In this document: positions 36,387-47,345 of the stretch, in pieces
How the letters are laid out: each line of letters begins with the position of its first letter
Numbering within the stretch: position 1 is the stretch's first letter
The notes under the pieces: generated by a model
Seen by the model: only the letters and a program-made list of their open reading frames with translations
Told to the model about the DNA's origin: nothing
Databases searched by the model: none
Made by a program: the position numbers and the translations under genes
Origin: Antedon mediterranea
Taxonomy: Eukaryota; Echinodermata; Crinoidea; Comatulida; Antedonidae
Assembly (NCBI RefSeq): GCF_964355755.1
Contig: NC_092671.1
Coordinates: forward strand, 32,689,304-32,753,303
Reading direction: 5' to 3'
DNA length: 64,000 nt

Positions 36387-37107
36387 GGGCCTGTTCGTAG
36401 GGGTTGAAAATACCAGCTTATTCCCGATTTCCGTTCGCGTGATCCAATTAACTTTTGCCTCAGGCTACAAAAAATTTGAGGTAAAATGTTCACCAAATTT
36501 GCAGGTTATTTCAGCGATAATCCAATTATACTCGGCCTTCGAGGATAATAAATCTCCGATAGAGGCAATGTGTCAAATTTTGACAAACGTTCGCTGCCTA
36601 GGCCCGTCATTTCTCCTACGAAGCTCTTCCATACACGCTTCGAGAGCGATCGTCAGCTGGTGCTGTCCTTGTTGGTGTAGACCGCTTAGTAGGCCTAGCT
36701 GGACGGGGAGCCGCTGGTCGGTGGTGTTTCCGTCGTGTAACATTGGGCTCAAATTCTTCGTCAATGAGTAAAATAATGGTCGTCAGGAGAAGGCATATTT
36801 CGGCAGGATTATCGGCGTTAAGAGGCATAAGGTTTGTCGCAAGGATAAGCAGTGTAAAAGGTAGCAAGTAATTGTTATTGTAAAGAAAGATCGCGAGTAA
36901 AAAATATACAACACGAAACTAGCGTGCGAAAATGGGGTCGTACAGTAGGTTGTAAAGACAACTGACCTTAAAACGTAATTTCCGGTTTGTGATTCGTCGA
37001 TTAAGCATTTAAGCGGTTAAATATTTCAAGTACGAACAACGCTCAATTTATAACCCGAGGCATGGGTGAAATTAAGCGCTTATTTTAACCACCGTACGAA
37101 CACGACC
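36387..37107. mobile_element. Harbinger-like element, twin copy B
   Basis: Nearly identical to copy A in the same orientation, separated by ATAATA. Differences are a few substitutions and small indels. TTG precedes copy A and follows copy B, so the outer target duplication encloses the pair. Confidence 0.7.
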
Positions 37108-38564
37108 TTGTTTTGCGTAGACATTGCATCCGCTAATTGTTTCCATGACGCTCATATGCGGTATATATTTTTTTAATGATTTTTTTCTCTCATTTCAATT
37201 GAATTAATGTGTCACAGATCTGTAATCATTAAGCGTGTCCATAAAATTACTATGTGCAGTATCACAAACATTGTCATGATATAAATTAAACTCTCACTCA
37301 TGCTTGCCAAAATATGTGTGTGAAGACTCCAAAAGTGGAGTCGGATTGCGAGAATCTGTGTCTAGTCAATCAAATCTTTCGGAGACATTCACCGAAAATC
37401 ATTCTTCATACCAGAATGTTGTGTCGCAGTTATATTGCTATGGATATACATACTGTACTATACATACAGAATGTTATATTGTTTGCGGACTCTTTGAAAC
37501 TGTAAGGTGGATTCTAGGAGAGAGAGCCTATAGTGATTCAGTATGACAGGAACAGTTATGGAACTCATTGCCGGCACATTAATGAGAAAGGGCTTTTGAA
37601 ATAATGTTAAACTACAATCCAACAGTGCAGTTTGGTAGTCCATGTGCAACTTACCTGGATAAACTGACATTGGCATATTACTCCCCGATAAGAGCACTAC
37701 AAACCTAATGTCTATTGTTGTATATTTCATTTCGTTGTGAAGCGCCTTTCGACTGTTATTTGTTTACAATGGCGAAATAAATGATATGATGTATGATATC
37801 AGAAAATGGTACATCCTATGAACCCTGTCCCAAGTGGTAGCATCCCAACACACAATCCATCATCATTTAACAACATTAGGATATTTTATTATGTTGTGTG
37901 GAGCTGGAACACACTAATTGGTATATGCATGCTTTCTTACGATGTCATTGCTATTGGCAATCATCCTATTCTTGTGCCCATGAATTAAATTATGGCATCT
38001 ACAGTATTACTAAATTGAATATTGTTCTAGCAGCTTCAATAAACTAATTGGTTAGAATAAACATATTAACTATTAACACTAATCAAATATGATTAGTAGT
38101 AATACTAGATTTCATGTCAATATGGAATTAGTATTTCAATAATTGTATCCAAAGAAAGAATAGGTAATTTAAGCTTTAATTGATGCATATGTAGATATTT
38201 ATTGATATTGGAATATATTTCAGGAGCCAAATATGTAATTAGTATTAATATCAAAGTATTATTCAGTTCACATTTCCAGAAGCAAAATATGCTATTAATA
38301 AATAGAATATGATCTGTTGTCTAATATTAACAAAATTAAATATTCTACCTTGATTTTTAGGAAACGTTAACCAGCAAATCAAATTAACTATGTAAATCAA
38401 TTATAGAATAATTTTAAGTACAATCATAAATTTCAATTTTTAGTCAACATTTAAAACTACTTTTAGAGGGTATTGCTAAACTGCGCAAAATATGCAAACG
38501 TCAACTTAATATTGATTTTATCACAACTTGAATGACAATTTATGAAAGAAAAATATTGAAACTG
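37108..38564. other. Non-coding, with a small dispersed repeat
   Basis: 37806-37850 (ATGGTACATCCTATGAACCC, then CAAGTGG.AGCATCCCA) matches 48716-48760. GTATTGCTAAACTGCGCAAA at 38470 is the exact inverse of a motif near 18606. An open frame at 37304-37546 is unrecognised. Confidence 0.4.
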
Positions 38565-39175
38565 TTAAAGACCCATTCCCTACAATTTGTGACGTTTTGT
38601 AGAAATAATGCATAAAAACATTTAACTAGATCATTCCTTGTTTGTCTTAAATGTACGTTTTATGGTAAATTATGATAAAAAGAGAGAAATAATGCACCAC
38701 CAAATAGCTCGCGGTAATTGTCCTCTTGTGGGCAGCCTTTAGGCCTAGCCTAGCTAGGCTTAGTTTTGTAGGCCTAACTGGTAAACATTGGTGACGTACA
38801 ACATTGTACGCTAGCTATAGGCCTAGCCTGACATTGTATAGTTGCTGCATTAATTGTGTTTTTGTTTTGCCAGACTCTGTTGTTAATACAAATTGGGGGA
38901 AACCCGGTATTTCGCTGAAAAGTTAGAAGTCTTCCATTTATTGTGGCCTTACCATCGATCAAAAAGTGGGTGAATTACAGAAGAAAAAACAGAAATATCA
39001 ATCCCTGCGCAATGCATATGTTGTGATTTATAGTGGGCCACTAAAATTATTAGAATCGTCTTATTTTTCACATTTTTAACTGTTTAGTTATCTGAATAGG
39101 ACTACATTTATTTTACATTAAATGTAGTTTGTGACCTTAAATTAGATCTAAAAAACGTAGGAAATGGGTTTTTAA
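38565..39175 (+). mobile_element. TTAA-flanked MITE, copy 1
   Basis: TTAA-AGACCCATTCCCTACAA at the left, GTAGGAAATGGGTTT-TTAA at the right. The body (GGCCTAGCCTAGCTAGG, GCCAGACTCTGTTG, AAAAAGTGGGTGAATTACAG) matches 54598-55235 in inverse orientation. TTAA targets suggest piggyBac or Kolobok type. Confidence 0.75.
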
Positions 39176-39446
39176 GTTAGTTTTTTTTTTTAGGTGAAAA
39201 CTGTTTTGGAAAGGAAAGGGAAGACAGAGAGCGTCGTACGACAAGACAGATGAATTGTCTAGTTGGAAAAAAAACTGTTCTCCTGACGACCTAAAAACTA
39301 TGCCAGATGCTATCTCAAGACCTTAAAGATTTCCAATTTCAAATTGAAAAAATCCTTTCTCAAAACTCATCCAAATCGCTAATAATATTGATTATATATC
39401 ATGACTGTACAACAGAATATCAATTTTTGAATAAATTGACAGATTT

Positions 39447-40430
39447 CACAGTACAAACATCACAAACTGCCTCTAAACTTCACAGTACAAACATCACAAA
39501 CTGCCTCTAAACTTCACAGTACAAACATCACAAACTGCCTCCAAACTTCACAGTACAAACATCACAAACTGCCTCTAAACTTCACAGTACAAACATCACA
39601 AACTGCCTCTAAACTTCACAGTACAAACATCACAAACTGCCTCTAAACTGCACAGTACAAACATCACAAACTGCCTCCAAACTTCACAGTACAAACATCA
39701 CAAACTGTCTCTAAACTTCACAGTACAAACATCACAAACTGCCTCTAAACTTCACAGTACAAACATCACAAACTGCCTCTAAACTTCACAGTACAAACAT
39801 CACAAACTGCCTCTAAACTTCACAGTACAAACATCACAAACTGCCTCTAAACTTCACAGTACAAACATCACAAACTGCCTCTAAACTTCACAGTACAAAC
39901 ATCACAAACTGCCTCTAAACTTCACAGTACAAACATCAAACTGCCTCTAAACTTCACAGTACAAACATCACAAATTGCATCTAAACTTCACAGTACAAAC
40001 ATCACAACCTGCCTCTAAACTTCACAGTACAAACATCACAAACTGCCTCTAAACTTCACAGTACAAACATCACAAACTGCCTCTAAACTTCACAGTACAA
40101 ACATCACAAACTGCCTCTAAACTTCACAGTACAAACATCACAAACTGCCTCTAAACTGCACAGTACAAACATCACAAACTGCCTCTAAACTGCACAGTAC
40201 AAACATCACAAACTGCCTCCAAACTTCACAGTACAAACATCACAAACTGCCTCTAAACTTCACAGTACAAACATCACAAACTGCCTCTAAACTTCACAGT
40301 ACAAACATCACAAACTGCCTCCAAACTTCACAGTACACACATCACAAACTGCCTCTAAACTTTACAGTACAAACATCACAAACTGCCTCTAAACTTCACA
40401 GTACAAACATCACAAACTGCCTCTAAACTT
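39447..40430. repeat. 34-bp minisatellite
   Basis: About 29 highly uniform copies of CACAGTACAAACATCACAAA-CTGCCTCTAAACTT. The flanks are themselves a direct duplication: 39188-39446 and 40508-40690 share TTTTAGGTGAAAA, TCAATTTTTGAATA.ATTGA and CAGATTTCACAGT. Confidence 0.95.
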
Positions 40431-40690
40431 CTTAATTATTGACTTGGACAAATGACAATTTATCTACAAATAAAATGTATTCATTATTTACTGGAAATGA
40501 TGTAACCTTTTTAGGTGAAAAAAGATCATCTTTTGGAAAACAGAATCTACAGAGCAAACCTCAAAACCTCGCACAAACCTCCTTCATATCATTAATCAAT
40601 ATTGATTATTACTGTAACAGAACATCAATTTTTGAATATATTGACAGATTTCACAGTGGAAACAGCACAAACTTCCTCTGAACTGCTTAA

Positions 40691-41624
40691 TATTGAATAT
40701 ATCATGACTATTGGACAGCTATAACAGTCTAAGGCAATTCATAAAACAAAAATTTGAAACTACTGTTTTGCTTCTTTTTTTTAGATGGAAGGGTGAAAAT
40801 GATAAAAGTTTTTGAAAAATCGACACATTTCTCTTTCCAAACAGCAAAAGCATTAACCTTGCACAACCCTCTGCAAATCACTATGACCAAAACAAAGGAT
40901 TTGGAAGAATATTCTATTTTCACTATGTGAACAGGTAAAGAATAACAATAAAACAATATTGTGCCATCCAGCTACATAGATTCTTGAGAAAAAAACCCCA
41001 AAAGATGGGCTAATGTTTTGAGGACACTAGTCAGTCATGTTAGTCTAAAATGCAAATCATAAAAGTCAGTGTTGCACGTCTGTACAAGTTTTGTACCTAC
41101 CTGTTCAATGAAATATCTAATATAAAATATTCTAAAAAAGGTCTCAATACCTTCACATTATTAGAACAGATCCATAAAACAATTATCTTTGCTCAGTAAA
41201 ATTGTTAATATAGACACTAATCAGTTTTCTTGTAAATGTCAATCCACATCTTAAGTCTGAGTCATTCATATGATTTTACCTAGATTTACAAAAGATGATA
41301 CAGTGTTTTTAAAGACATTAGTTACAATGGATCAGCTCAGTCTCATTCAATGTAAATTTACTATAAAAATATTCAAAAAAGGGTACTATCTTTAATACAT
41401 TACTACTGTACCTCAACAGTATTAACAACAAATATCTTTGATAATAAAATTGTTATGGATTATAATCGGTCCTCTTTTATAATGTCAATCCATCTTTTTA
41501 AAGATGACATTATTTTTTGCACCTACTGTAGATTTACAAAAAGTAATACAGTGTAAGACAGTACTGTGTAGCATACAGTAACTACTGCTCATATAGCTCA
41601 TAACAGAAAGTCCCACAAATTGAT
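40691..41624. other. AT-rich non-coding DNA
   Basis: No gene or element recognised. Confidence 0.35.
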
Positions 41625-42432
41625 TACCGTATATTTCGGTGTATAAGTCGCAATTTTGACACGCAAATTTGACCTCTAAATTAAGGGTGCGTTTTATACA
41701 CCGAACATCAATGCCTCACCACACAGATTGTACATATCGTCACCTCGTTTGCTAGGCCTGAGTAGGCTAGGCCTAGCTAGAGTATACTAACGTAACGGCA
41801 ACCTGCTTCTGCCTAGTTTTCAAGGCATTTTAGCATGATGTTATACTAAATATTATGAAAAGATTTGTTCATTATGTTTGTTTTAGGCGCTCTGATAAAA
41901 TTTTACGATTGAAATAGTATTTATTTATAGTTATATGCATGATCGCCGACCGCCGTACCCCCAGCGCAAGCCCTTCTTGGCGGCCACATGGTGTACGGTA
42001 TTCGACTAGTATATTCTCCAGGTGATTATAGCATGGACCTAGCATACACACTTCTCGGATACATAGATACTAATCGAATACGATTGTCCGTGAAAACGTG
42101 CGCCCTCTCGAAATGATCGAGCGAGGCTAGCCCACAAACGTACGTGTTACACACACGGTCATGCACTCGATGTTGCGGGTGCGAAACTCATGAATAACAA
42201 GTTAGAAAGAACTTGTTGAGGCTGGGCGCGGCCGAGTCTAGTTAAGAAAAAACCTAAATAAAGGACGCCGTTGTAGATATAACAAAATATATTATTACAA
42301 TAATATTGATTACAATTTAAAAAAACATTGTTTTGATGAAATAAAAAATTTTTCGACGATATAAAAAATACCGATATTTTACTCTCAGTCTCAGTTAGGG
42401 GGTGCGTCTTATATACACCGAAATATACGGTA
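41625..42432. mobile_element. TA-flanked MITE (808 bp)
   Basis: Inverted ends TACCGTATATTTCGGTGTAT and its inverse (ATACACCGAAATATACGGTA), each starting with TA. The subterminal GTGCG.TTTATACACC also recurs. Related in style to 12517-13192. No transposase. Confidence 0.75.
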
Positions 42433-43965
42433 TACTGTATGATAAAATGCCTCTCAGCACTCAAACCTATGACCCTACTGCACCTGTTATATAAATATTC
42501 TAAATGTTTTAATGTTACCTTCAATTAATAAAACAAATTAATAACAATCCAATTATATCCAAGATTTTAATCAAATATTAATTGTTTTGAATGTTGAAAC
42601 TCCAATACTCCACATAGCATACACAAGAAGATACAGCTATCTGTCCAACATATACTAAATTCTATGAATAAAGTGTAACTCACTTTATCTCTTTTATTTA
42701 CTAAAAATAGTGCAAATTTTACATAATTTATAGGTTTAATTATTATACATAAATTTATCTTCTTTTCCCTTTAATTAGTTTTAAATTTATGGGTATCTGC
42801 ATTTATACCACGTAATGAATTGGGATATACGGATATAAAAAACATGATCGGTTTATTCTCTTTGATCACAAGAGAGAATATTTAAATGAGTAATTTAACA
42901 TACTTAACAAGGCTAGAGCCTTTGTAATGTCATTTTATCTTATTCTAACATAAGAATTTTATAAAGCACTTATAGCTCTAATAGCCGATGCATCTCATTC
43001 GCTAAAAGGTTTTTTAAATTACAATAAATTTGTTAACATTAATTCTCTATACCTAACTTTTGAAATGTATTTTATTTATTCTGTAAAAAAAAGTATTAAC
43101 TCTACTTTGTTAATATGCAATACTGACTACTTCATGTATATAAAATGAAATGTCATTATTGTAAAGGAGGACTTAAGAAATTACAATAGAAAAATATTGT
43201 AATGTATTACATAGTGCAGTGTTAAAACCACATAATAAGAGCGTAATAAAAATGATTATACAATTTCATATAGGTTTATCTTTAGATCTATCAGACGGAA
43301 ACAAAAGACAAGATGGTGAACATGGACAAACCACTACAAAACAAAGTATGGATAAGGACAATGACGAGACAATAAAACAGTTATGGTAGGCCTACTCAAG
43401 TATAAACATACAAGGGTAGACAAAATTAATGGGAAGATATCTGTGAATTGCCAGGGAGGAAACAGACTTACGCCTAGCTTTAAAGACGTACTAATCAAGC
43501 ATATAGCTGAAGGCAGAAGGGATCATGATGGTTCAAACGAAACGGTCTTTTCTCAGCATTTTCAACTAGTAATAGGCCTACTGTAAGTCTAGCTGGCTGG
43601 CACTTCACCTCGCCTTGAACATATTTAGTTGAGTGTGTGTAACTGTAATACTTTACTCTAAATTAATGCTAGTGGTAGCACTTGTCCCTGCACATATGAC
43701 TTTTAAAAAACCACTGGATATATTTAATCAGGAATTATTTGTAAAGTGAAAAACAAATGATTGAAGAACTGTGGCAATCAAATTTTTAATTACTATTATG
43801 AACAGTGAATTGTAAATTGCTATGGGCAAACAATACTGTATCTACTGTATTATTCAAAGATTTATTTATTATTAATATGTGACAACTGTAATTATTATTT
43901 AATGCATCAAAGCATTATCAAATAAAAAGAAATGTATAATGTACACACAGTAGCCATATTGATAC
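42433..43965. other. AT-rich non-coding DNA with one possible terminal exon
   Basis: At 43286-43389 on the plus strand an acceptor-like TTTATCTTTAG precedes a polar reading frame (SDGNKRQDGEHGQTTTKQSM) that ends with TAG. It could be the last exon of a plus-strand gene, but no partner exon was found. The rest is featureless. Confidence 0.3.
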
Positions 43966-43989
43966 AACTGCCTCAATATAAGTTTATTT

Positions 43990-44022
43990 TTACGACATGT
44001 TTTGGGCATAGCCCATCATCAG
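43990..44022 (-). ncRNA. Degenerate hammerhead-like core
   Basis: Minus strand: CTGATGA, stem TGGGC-TAT-GCCCA, then AAAAC and GTA. Matches the hammerhead order CUGAUGA-stem II-GAAA-stem III-UH, except that the G after stem II is A, which should abolish activity. Confidence 0.45.
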
Positions 44023-44562
44023 GTGAAGAGAATTGTAACAAAGGATAACATAAGTCACAAAATTACATTATAAAACAAATCAGCAAATCAAAATATATAT
44101 TAACAAACAAAAGGCATAGTTATAAAGGCACGCCTCCAAAAGCTTTGGGGTACAAAGCAGAAATAGTTGCTTATAAAGCAGGAAATTTAAAACAAAGACA
44201 AAAACTTCAAGTGTGAATAATTGTTAATATGTGAATGTCTCTGGCAAAATTAATGTTTAAAAGATCTAAATTGTACATTTATGCCGGTATGGGCAAGATT
44301 GACAAGCTTAACAATTATTCTTTCTTCTATAATTCTACGAGATGTCTCAGAACCATTACATACCTTAACACCAGAAATTGCAATATCCGATCATTTCTCA
44401 CCTTAAATTTCCTGCTTTATAAGCAACCATTTCTGCTTTGTACCCCAAAGCTTTTGGAGGCATGCCTTTATAACTATGCCTTTTGTTTGTAAACATCTTT
44501 GATTGGCTTTTATTATTTAATTTTGTGACTTATATGTTATCCTTTGTTACAATTCTCTTCAC

Positions 44563-44594
44563 CTGATGATGGGCTATGCCCAAAACATGTCGTA
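44563..44594 (+). ncRNA. Degenerate hammerhead-like core
   Basis: Plus-strand mirror of 43990-44022 with the same G-to-A change, so the change predates the duplication of the arms. Confidence 0.45.
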
Positions 44595-44769
44595 AAAATA
44601 AACTTATATTGAGGCAGTTTTAACTTATTTGATTTTGATTTTTTTCTATATCCTGCCTATGCAGCTCTTTGATTTATATATATATATATATGACTTTTTC
44701 TCATTCTCACAGATTTCCTCATCTTTATCGTTTCAAATTAATTAATTAAATTTCAGTATATCACCGGGC

Positions 44770-44900
44770 GGTTTAGAATTAATGTTCTTTGCCTACTGTG
44801 TTTATATATAAACACAGTAGGCAAAGAACATTAATTCTAATTCTTTGCCTACTGTGTTTACAGTAGGCAAAAAAACATTAATTCTAAACCGCCGGGTTGT
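44770..44900. repeat. Hairpin at the left of the array
   Basis: GGTTTAGAATTAATGTTCTTTGCCTACTGTG meets its inverse after TTTATATATAA (perfect arms of about 36 bp), followed by a second, shorter inverted copy ending in TTCTAAACCGCCGGG. Confidence 0.85.
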
Positions 44901-44916
44901 TACAGTATATATATAT

Positions 44917-44944
44917 GGTCCGAGTTTGAGTCTCGGTTGGGGCG
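44917..44944 (+). pseudogene. tRNA-like 3' half
   Basis: GGTCCGAGTTTGAGTCTCGG plus TTGGGGCG: only the T-arm and 3' acceptor strand of the array's tRNA-like unit remain. Confidence 0.7.
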
Positions 44945-45234
44945 ACCTTTACTCATTCTCACAGATTTCCTCATCTTTATAGTTTCAAATTAATTAATTA
45001 AATTTCAGTATATCACCGGGCAGTTTAGAATTAATGTCCATTGTCTAATGTGTTTATATATAAAAGTATCTCTTCGGAGATCTCGCCTCATGAATAAAAA
45101 TACTGAAAGATGACGGCGTATCAATTTGATCTCTGGTGCGCGTGCGTACAACTGAGGACTAGTGCTGTTCCGCCAGACCACGCCGAGAATGTTAAAGAGT
45201 CGCTATCTAATCGAGTTTGAACAATACCATGAAA

Positions 45235-45306
45235 GCCCCGGTGGTCTAATGGTTAGGACATCTGCATATCAAGCAGGCAGTCCGAGTTCGAGTCTCGGTT
45301 GGGGCA
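45235..45306 (+). tRNA. tRNA-like module, array unit 1 (anticodon AUC)
   Basis: Complete cloverleaf of 72 nt: acceptor GCCCCGG/TTGGGGC (all paired, two G-U), D-arm GTCTAATGGTTAGGAC, anticodon arm TCTGC-ATATCAA-GCAGG, T-arm CCGAG-TTCGAGT-CTCGG (perfect). TTTTT follows 4 nt after the end (Pol III stop). The anticodon would be AUC (reads Asp GAU), which is not a normal cytosolic isoacceptor, while the body looks tRNA-Glu/Asp-like. It may be a SINE head or a non-coding tRNA-like module. Confidence 0.65.
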
Positions 45307-45661
45307 ACTTTTTCTCATTCTCACAGATTTCCTCATCTTTATCGTTTCAAATTAATTAATTCAATTTCAGTATATCATTATCACCGGGCGGTTTAGAATT
45401 AATGTTCATTGCCTAATGTGTTTATAAAAGTTCAGTATATCACCGGGCGATTTAGAATTAATGTCCATTGCCTAATGTGTTTATATATAAAAGTATCTCT
45501 TCGGAGATCTCGCCTCATGAATAAAAATACTGAAAGATGAGGGCGTATCAATTTGATCTCTGTTGCGCGTGCGTACAACTGAGGACTAGTGCTGTTCCGC
45601 CAGACCACGCCGACAATGTTAAAGAGTCGCTATCTAATCGAGTTTGAACAATACCATGAAA

Positions 45662-45733
45662 GCCCCAGTGGTCTAATGGTTAGGACATCTGCATATCAAG
45701 CAGGCAGTCCAAGTTCGAGTCTCGGTTGGGGCG
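45662..45733 (+). tRNA. tRNA-like module, array unit 2
   Basis: As unit 1 with an acceptor change (GCCCCAG, A6-T67 replacing G-T) that keeps pairing, and one T-stem mismatch (CCAAG). Same anticodon loop ATATCAA and TTTTT terminator. Confidence 0.6.
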
Positions 45734-46090
45734 ACTTTTTCTCATTCTCACAGATTTCCTCATCTTTATCGTTTCAAATTAATTAATTCAATTTCAGTAT
45801 ATCATTATCACCGGGCGGTTTAGAATTAATGTTCATTGCCTAATGTGTTTATAAAAGTTCAGTATATCACCGGGCGTTTTAGAATTAATGTTCTTTGCCT
45901 GATTTGTTTATATATATAAAAGTATCTCTTCGGAGATCCCGCCTCGTGAATAAAAATACTGAAAGATGAGGGCGTATCAATTTGATCTCTGTTGCGCGTG
46001 CGTACAACTGAGGACTAGTGCTGTTCCACCGTACCACGCTGAGAGTGTTAAAGAGTCGCTATCCAATCGAGTTTGAACAATACCATGAAA

Positions 46091-46162
46091 GCCCCAGTGG
46101 TCTAATGGTTAGGGCAACTGCATATCAAGCAGACGGTCCGAGTTCGAGTCTCGGTTGGAGCG
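46091..46162 (+). tRNA. tRNA-like module, array unit 3 (diverging)
   Basis: As unit 1 but with D-arm GTCTAATGGTTAGGGC, anticodon stem ACTGC/GCAGA (outer pair lost) and acceptor TTGGAGC (one mismatch). TTTTT follows. Probably decaying. Confidence 0.55.
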
Positions 46163-46216
46163 ACTTTTTCTCATTCTCACAGATTTCCTCATCTTTATCG
46201 TTTCAAATGAATTAAT

Positions 46217-46346
46217 TAAAGTTCAGTATATCACCGAGCGGTTTAGAATTAATGTTCTTTGCCTGATTTGTTTATATATATGTATATATATAAACACATT
46301 AGGCAATGAACATTAATTCGAAACCGCCAGGTGATATACTGAAATT
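46217..46346. repeat. Long hairpin at the right of the array
   Basis: CAGTATATCACCGAGCGGTT...TTTATATATA and its inverse TATATAAACACATTAGGC...GGTGATATACTG: arms of about 60 bp with few mismatches, closing the tandem array. Confidence 0.85.
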
Positions 46347-46368
46347 AAATTAATTAATATATATTGCA

Positions 46369-46404
46369 CTGATGAAGGGCTAGTGTTGCCCGAAAGCTCT
46401 GCTA
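46369..46404 (+). ncRNA. Hammerhead-ribozyme-like core
   Basis: CTGATGA, then stem II A-GGGC-TAGTGTT-GCCC, GAAA, minimal stem III GC-TCT-GC, then TA. All conserved core positions (CUGAUGA...GAAA...UH) are present, as in the Penelope-type hammerheads known from animals. Stem I pairing around it (…TTGCA / ACTTTT…) is not evident, so self-cleavage is doubtful. Confidence 0.5.
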
Positions 46405-46576
46405 ACTTTTCTGGCTGTTTTACTTATCGTTTTGATTTAGCTTTTCGCTTTTTTTTGTATCTCCATTGAGATCCAGCCACTGATACCCACAGCATTGTCA
46501 TTTTTTCAGTAATTTGCCTTTGGATTTATAATTATATATACATATGTTTTACTTTATCGTTTTGATTTAGATTTTC

Positions 46577-47011
46577 GCTTTTTTCTCTCCATTGAGATCC
46601 AGCCACTGATACCCACAGCATTGTCATTTTGTATCTCCATTGAGATGCAGCCACTGATACCCACAGCATTGTCATTTTGTATCTCCATTGAGATCCAGCC
46701 ACTGATACCCACAGCATTGTCATTTTGTATCTCCATTGAGATCCAGCCACTGATACCCACAGCTTTGTCATTTTGTATCTCCATTGAGATCCAGCCACTG
46801 ATACCCACAGCATTGTCATTTTGTATCTCCATTGAGATCCAGCCACTGATACTCACAGCATTGTCATTTTGTATCTCCATTGAGATCCAGCCACTGATAC
46901 CCACAGCATTGTCATTTTGTATCTCCATTGAGATCCAGCCACTGATACCCACAGCATTGTTATTTTGTATCTCCATTGAGATCCAGCCACTGATACCCAC
47001 AGCATTGTCAT
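46577..47011. repeat. 48-bp minisatellite
   Basis: Nine copies of a 48-bp unit, CTCCATTGAGATCCAGCCAC then TGATACCCACAGCATTGTCATTTTGTAT. A further single unit with its leader (TCGTTTTGATTTAG.TTTTCGC) sits at 46423-46505. 48 is divisible by three, so both strands show long regular frames (GISGWISMEIQNDNAV); not a gene. Confidence 0.9.
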
Positions 47012-47099
47012 TTTTTTAGTATTTTGCCTTTGGATTTATACATGTTGATATAGAATGTATTTGTACATCCTTTCATTGAGATAAAACTTTAATAATAAG

Positions 47100-47345
47100 T
47101 GTCAGAAATGTAGAAGTGTCAGAAACCATGCAAATATCGGAAATGTGTGAGAAATATACAAATGTCTGAAACATAGAAGTGTCAGAAATATACAAATGTG
47201 GGAAGCATAGAAGTGTCCGAAACCATGTAGGTGTCGGATATACTGTATGGAAGTGTCAGAAGAAAAGAAGTTTCGGAAACATGAGATTCAAGTGTCAAAA
47301 CATGTAGGTGGAAACATAGCCATCAGAAAAAAGGAAAATGTCGGA
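47100..47345. repeat. Degenerate GTGTCAGAAA repeat
   Basis: About 14 loose copies of GTGTCAGAAACAT.NAA, spacing about 17 bp. Confidence 0.6.

Larger units (their letters stand above)
43966..44622. mobile_element. Inverted repeat of Penelope-type tails
   Basis: Arms of about 220 bp (43966-44198 and 44398-44622) are inverse copies, sharing TTTACGACATGTTTTGGGCA, AGCTTTGGGGTACAAAGCAG and ATAAAGGCA/TGCCTTTAT. Outermost in each arm is a hammerhead-like core, the motif found in the pseudo-LTRs of Penelope-like elements. No reverse transcriptase lies between the arms; the spacer is about 200 bp. Confidence 0.6.
44690..46215 (+). repeat. 427-bp tandem array with tRNA-like modules
   Basis: Units of 427-429 bp, three nearly full plus a truncated start. 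Order within a unit: TATCTCTTCGGAGATCTCGC, GCGCGTGCGTACAACTGAGG, GAGTCGCTATCTAATCGAG, a tRNA-like sequence, TTTTTCTCATTCTCACAG, then CACCGGGCGGTTTAGAATTA. The 65-codon frames that recur in each unit are by-products. Confidence 0.9.

Noticed and set aside
35651-36771. Two paralogous plus-strand proteins of 131 and 110 codons
   Set aside because: They lie entirely in the duplicated Harbinger-like element and run through its terminal repeat; more likely antisense noise.
37304-37546. Ser-rich 80-codon frame
   Set aside because: No start context, splice partner or known domain; the composition alone is not enough.
39447-40430. CRISPR-like regular array
   Set aside because: Continuous 34-bp units without unique spacers, in a eukaryotic genome.
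45162-46215. Three homologous 65-codon proteins
   Set aside because: They overlap the tRNA-like modules and exist because the 427-bp unit is repeated.
46532-47019. Regular 132- and 148-codon frames on opposite strands
   Set aside because: 48-bp tandem repeat; regularity at DNA level, no flanking gene structure.
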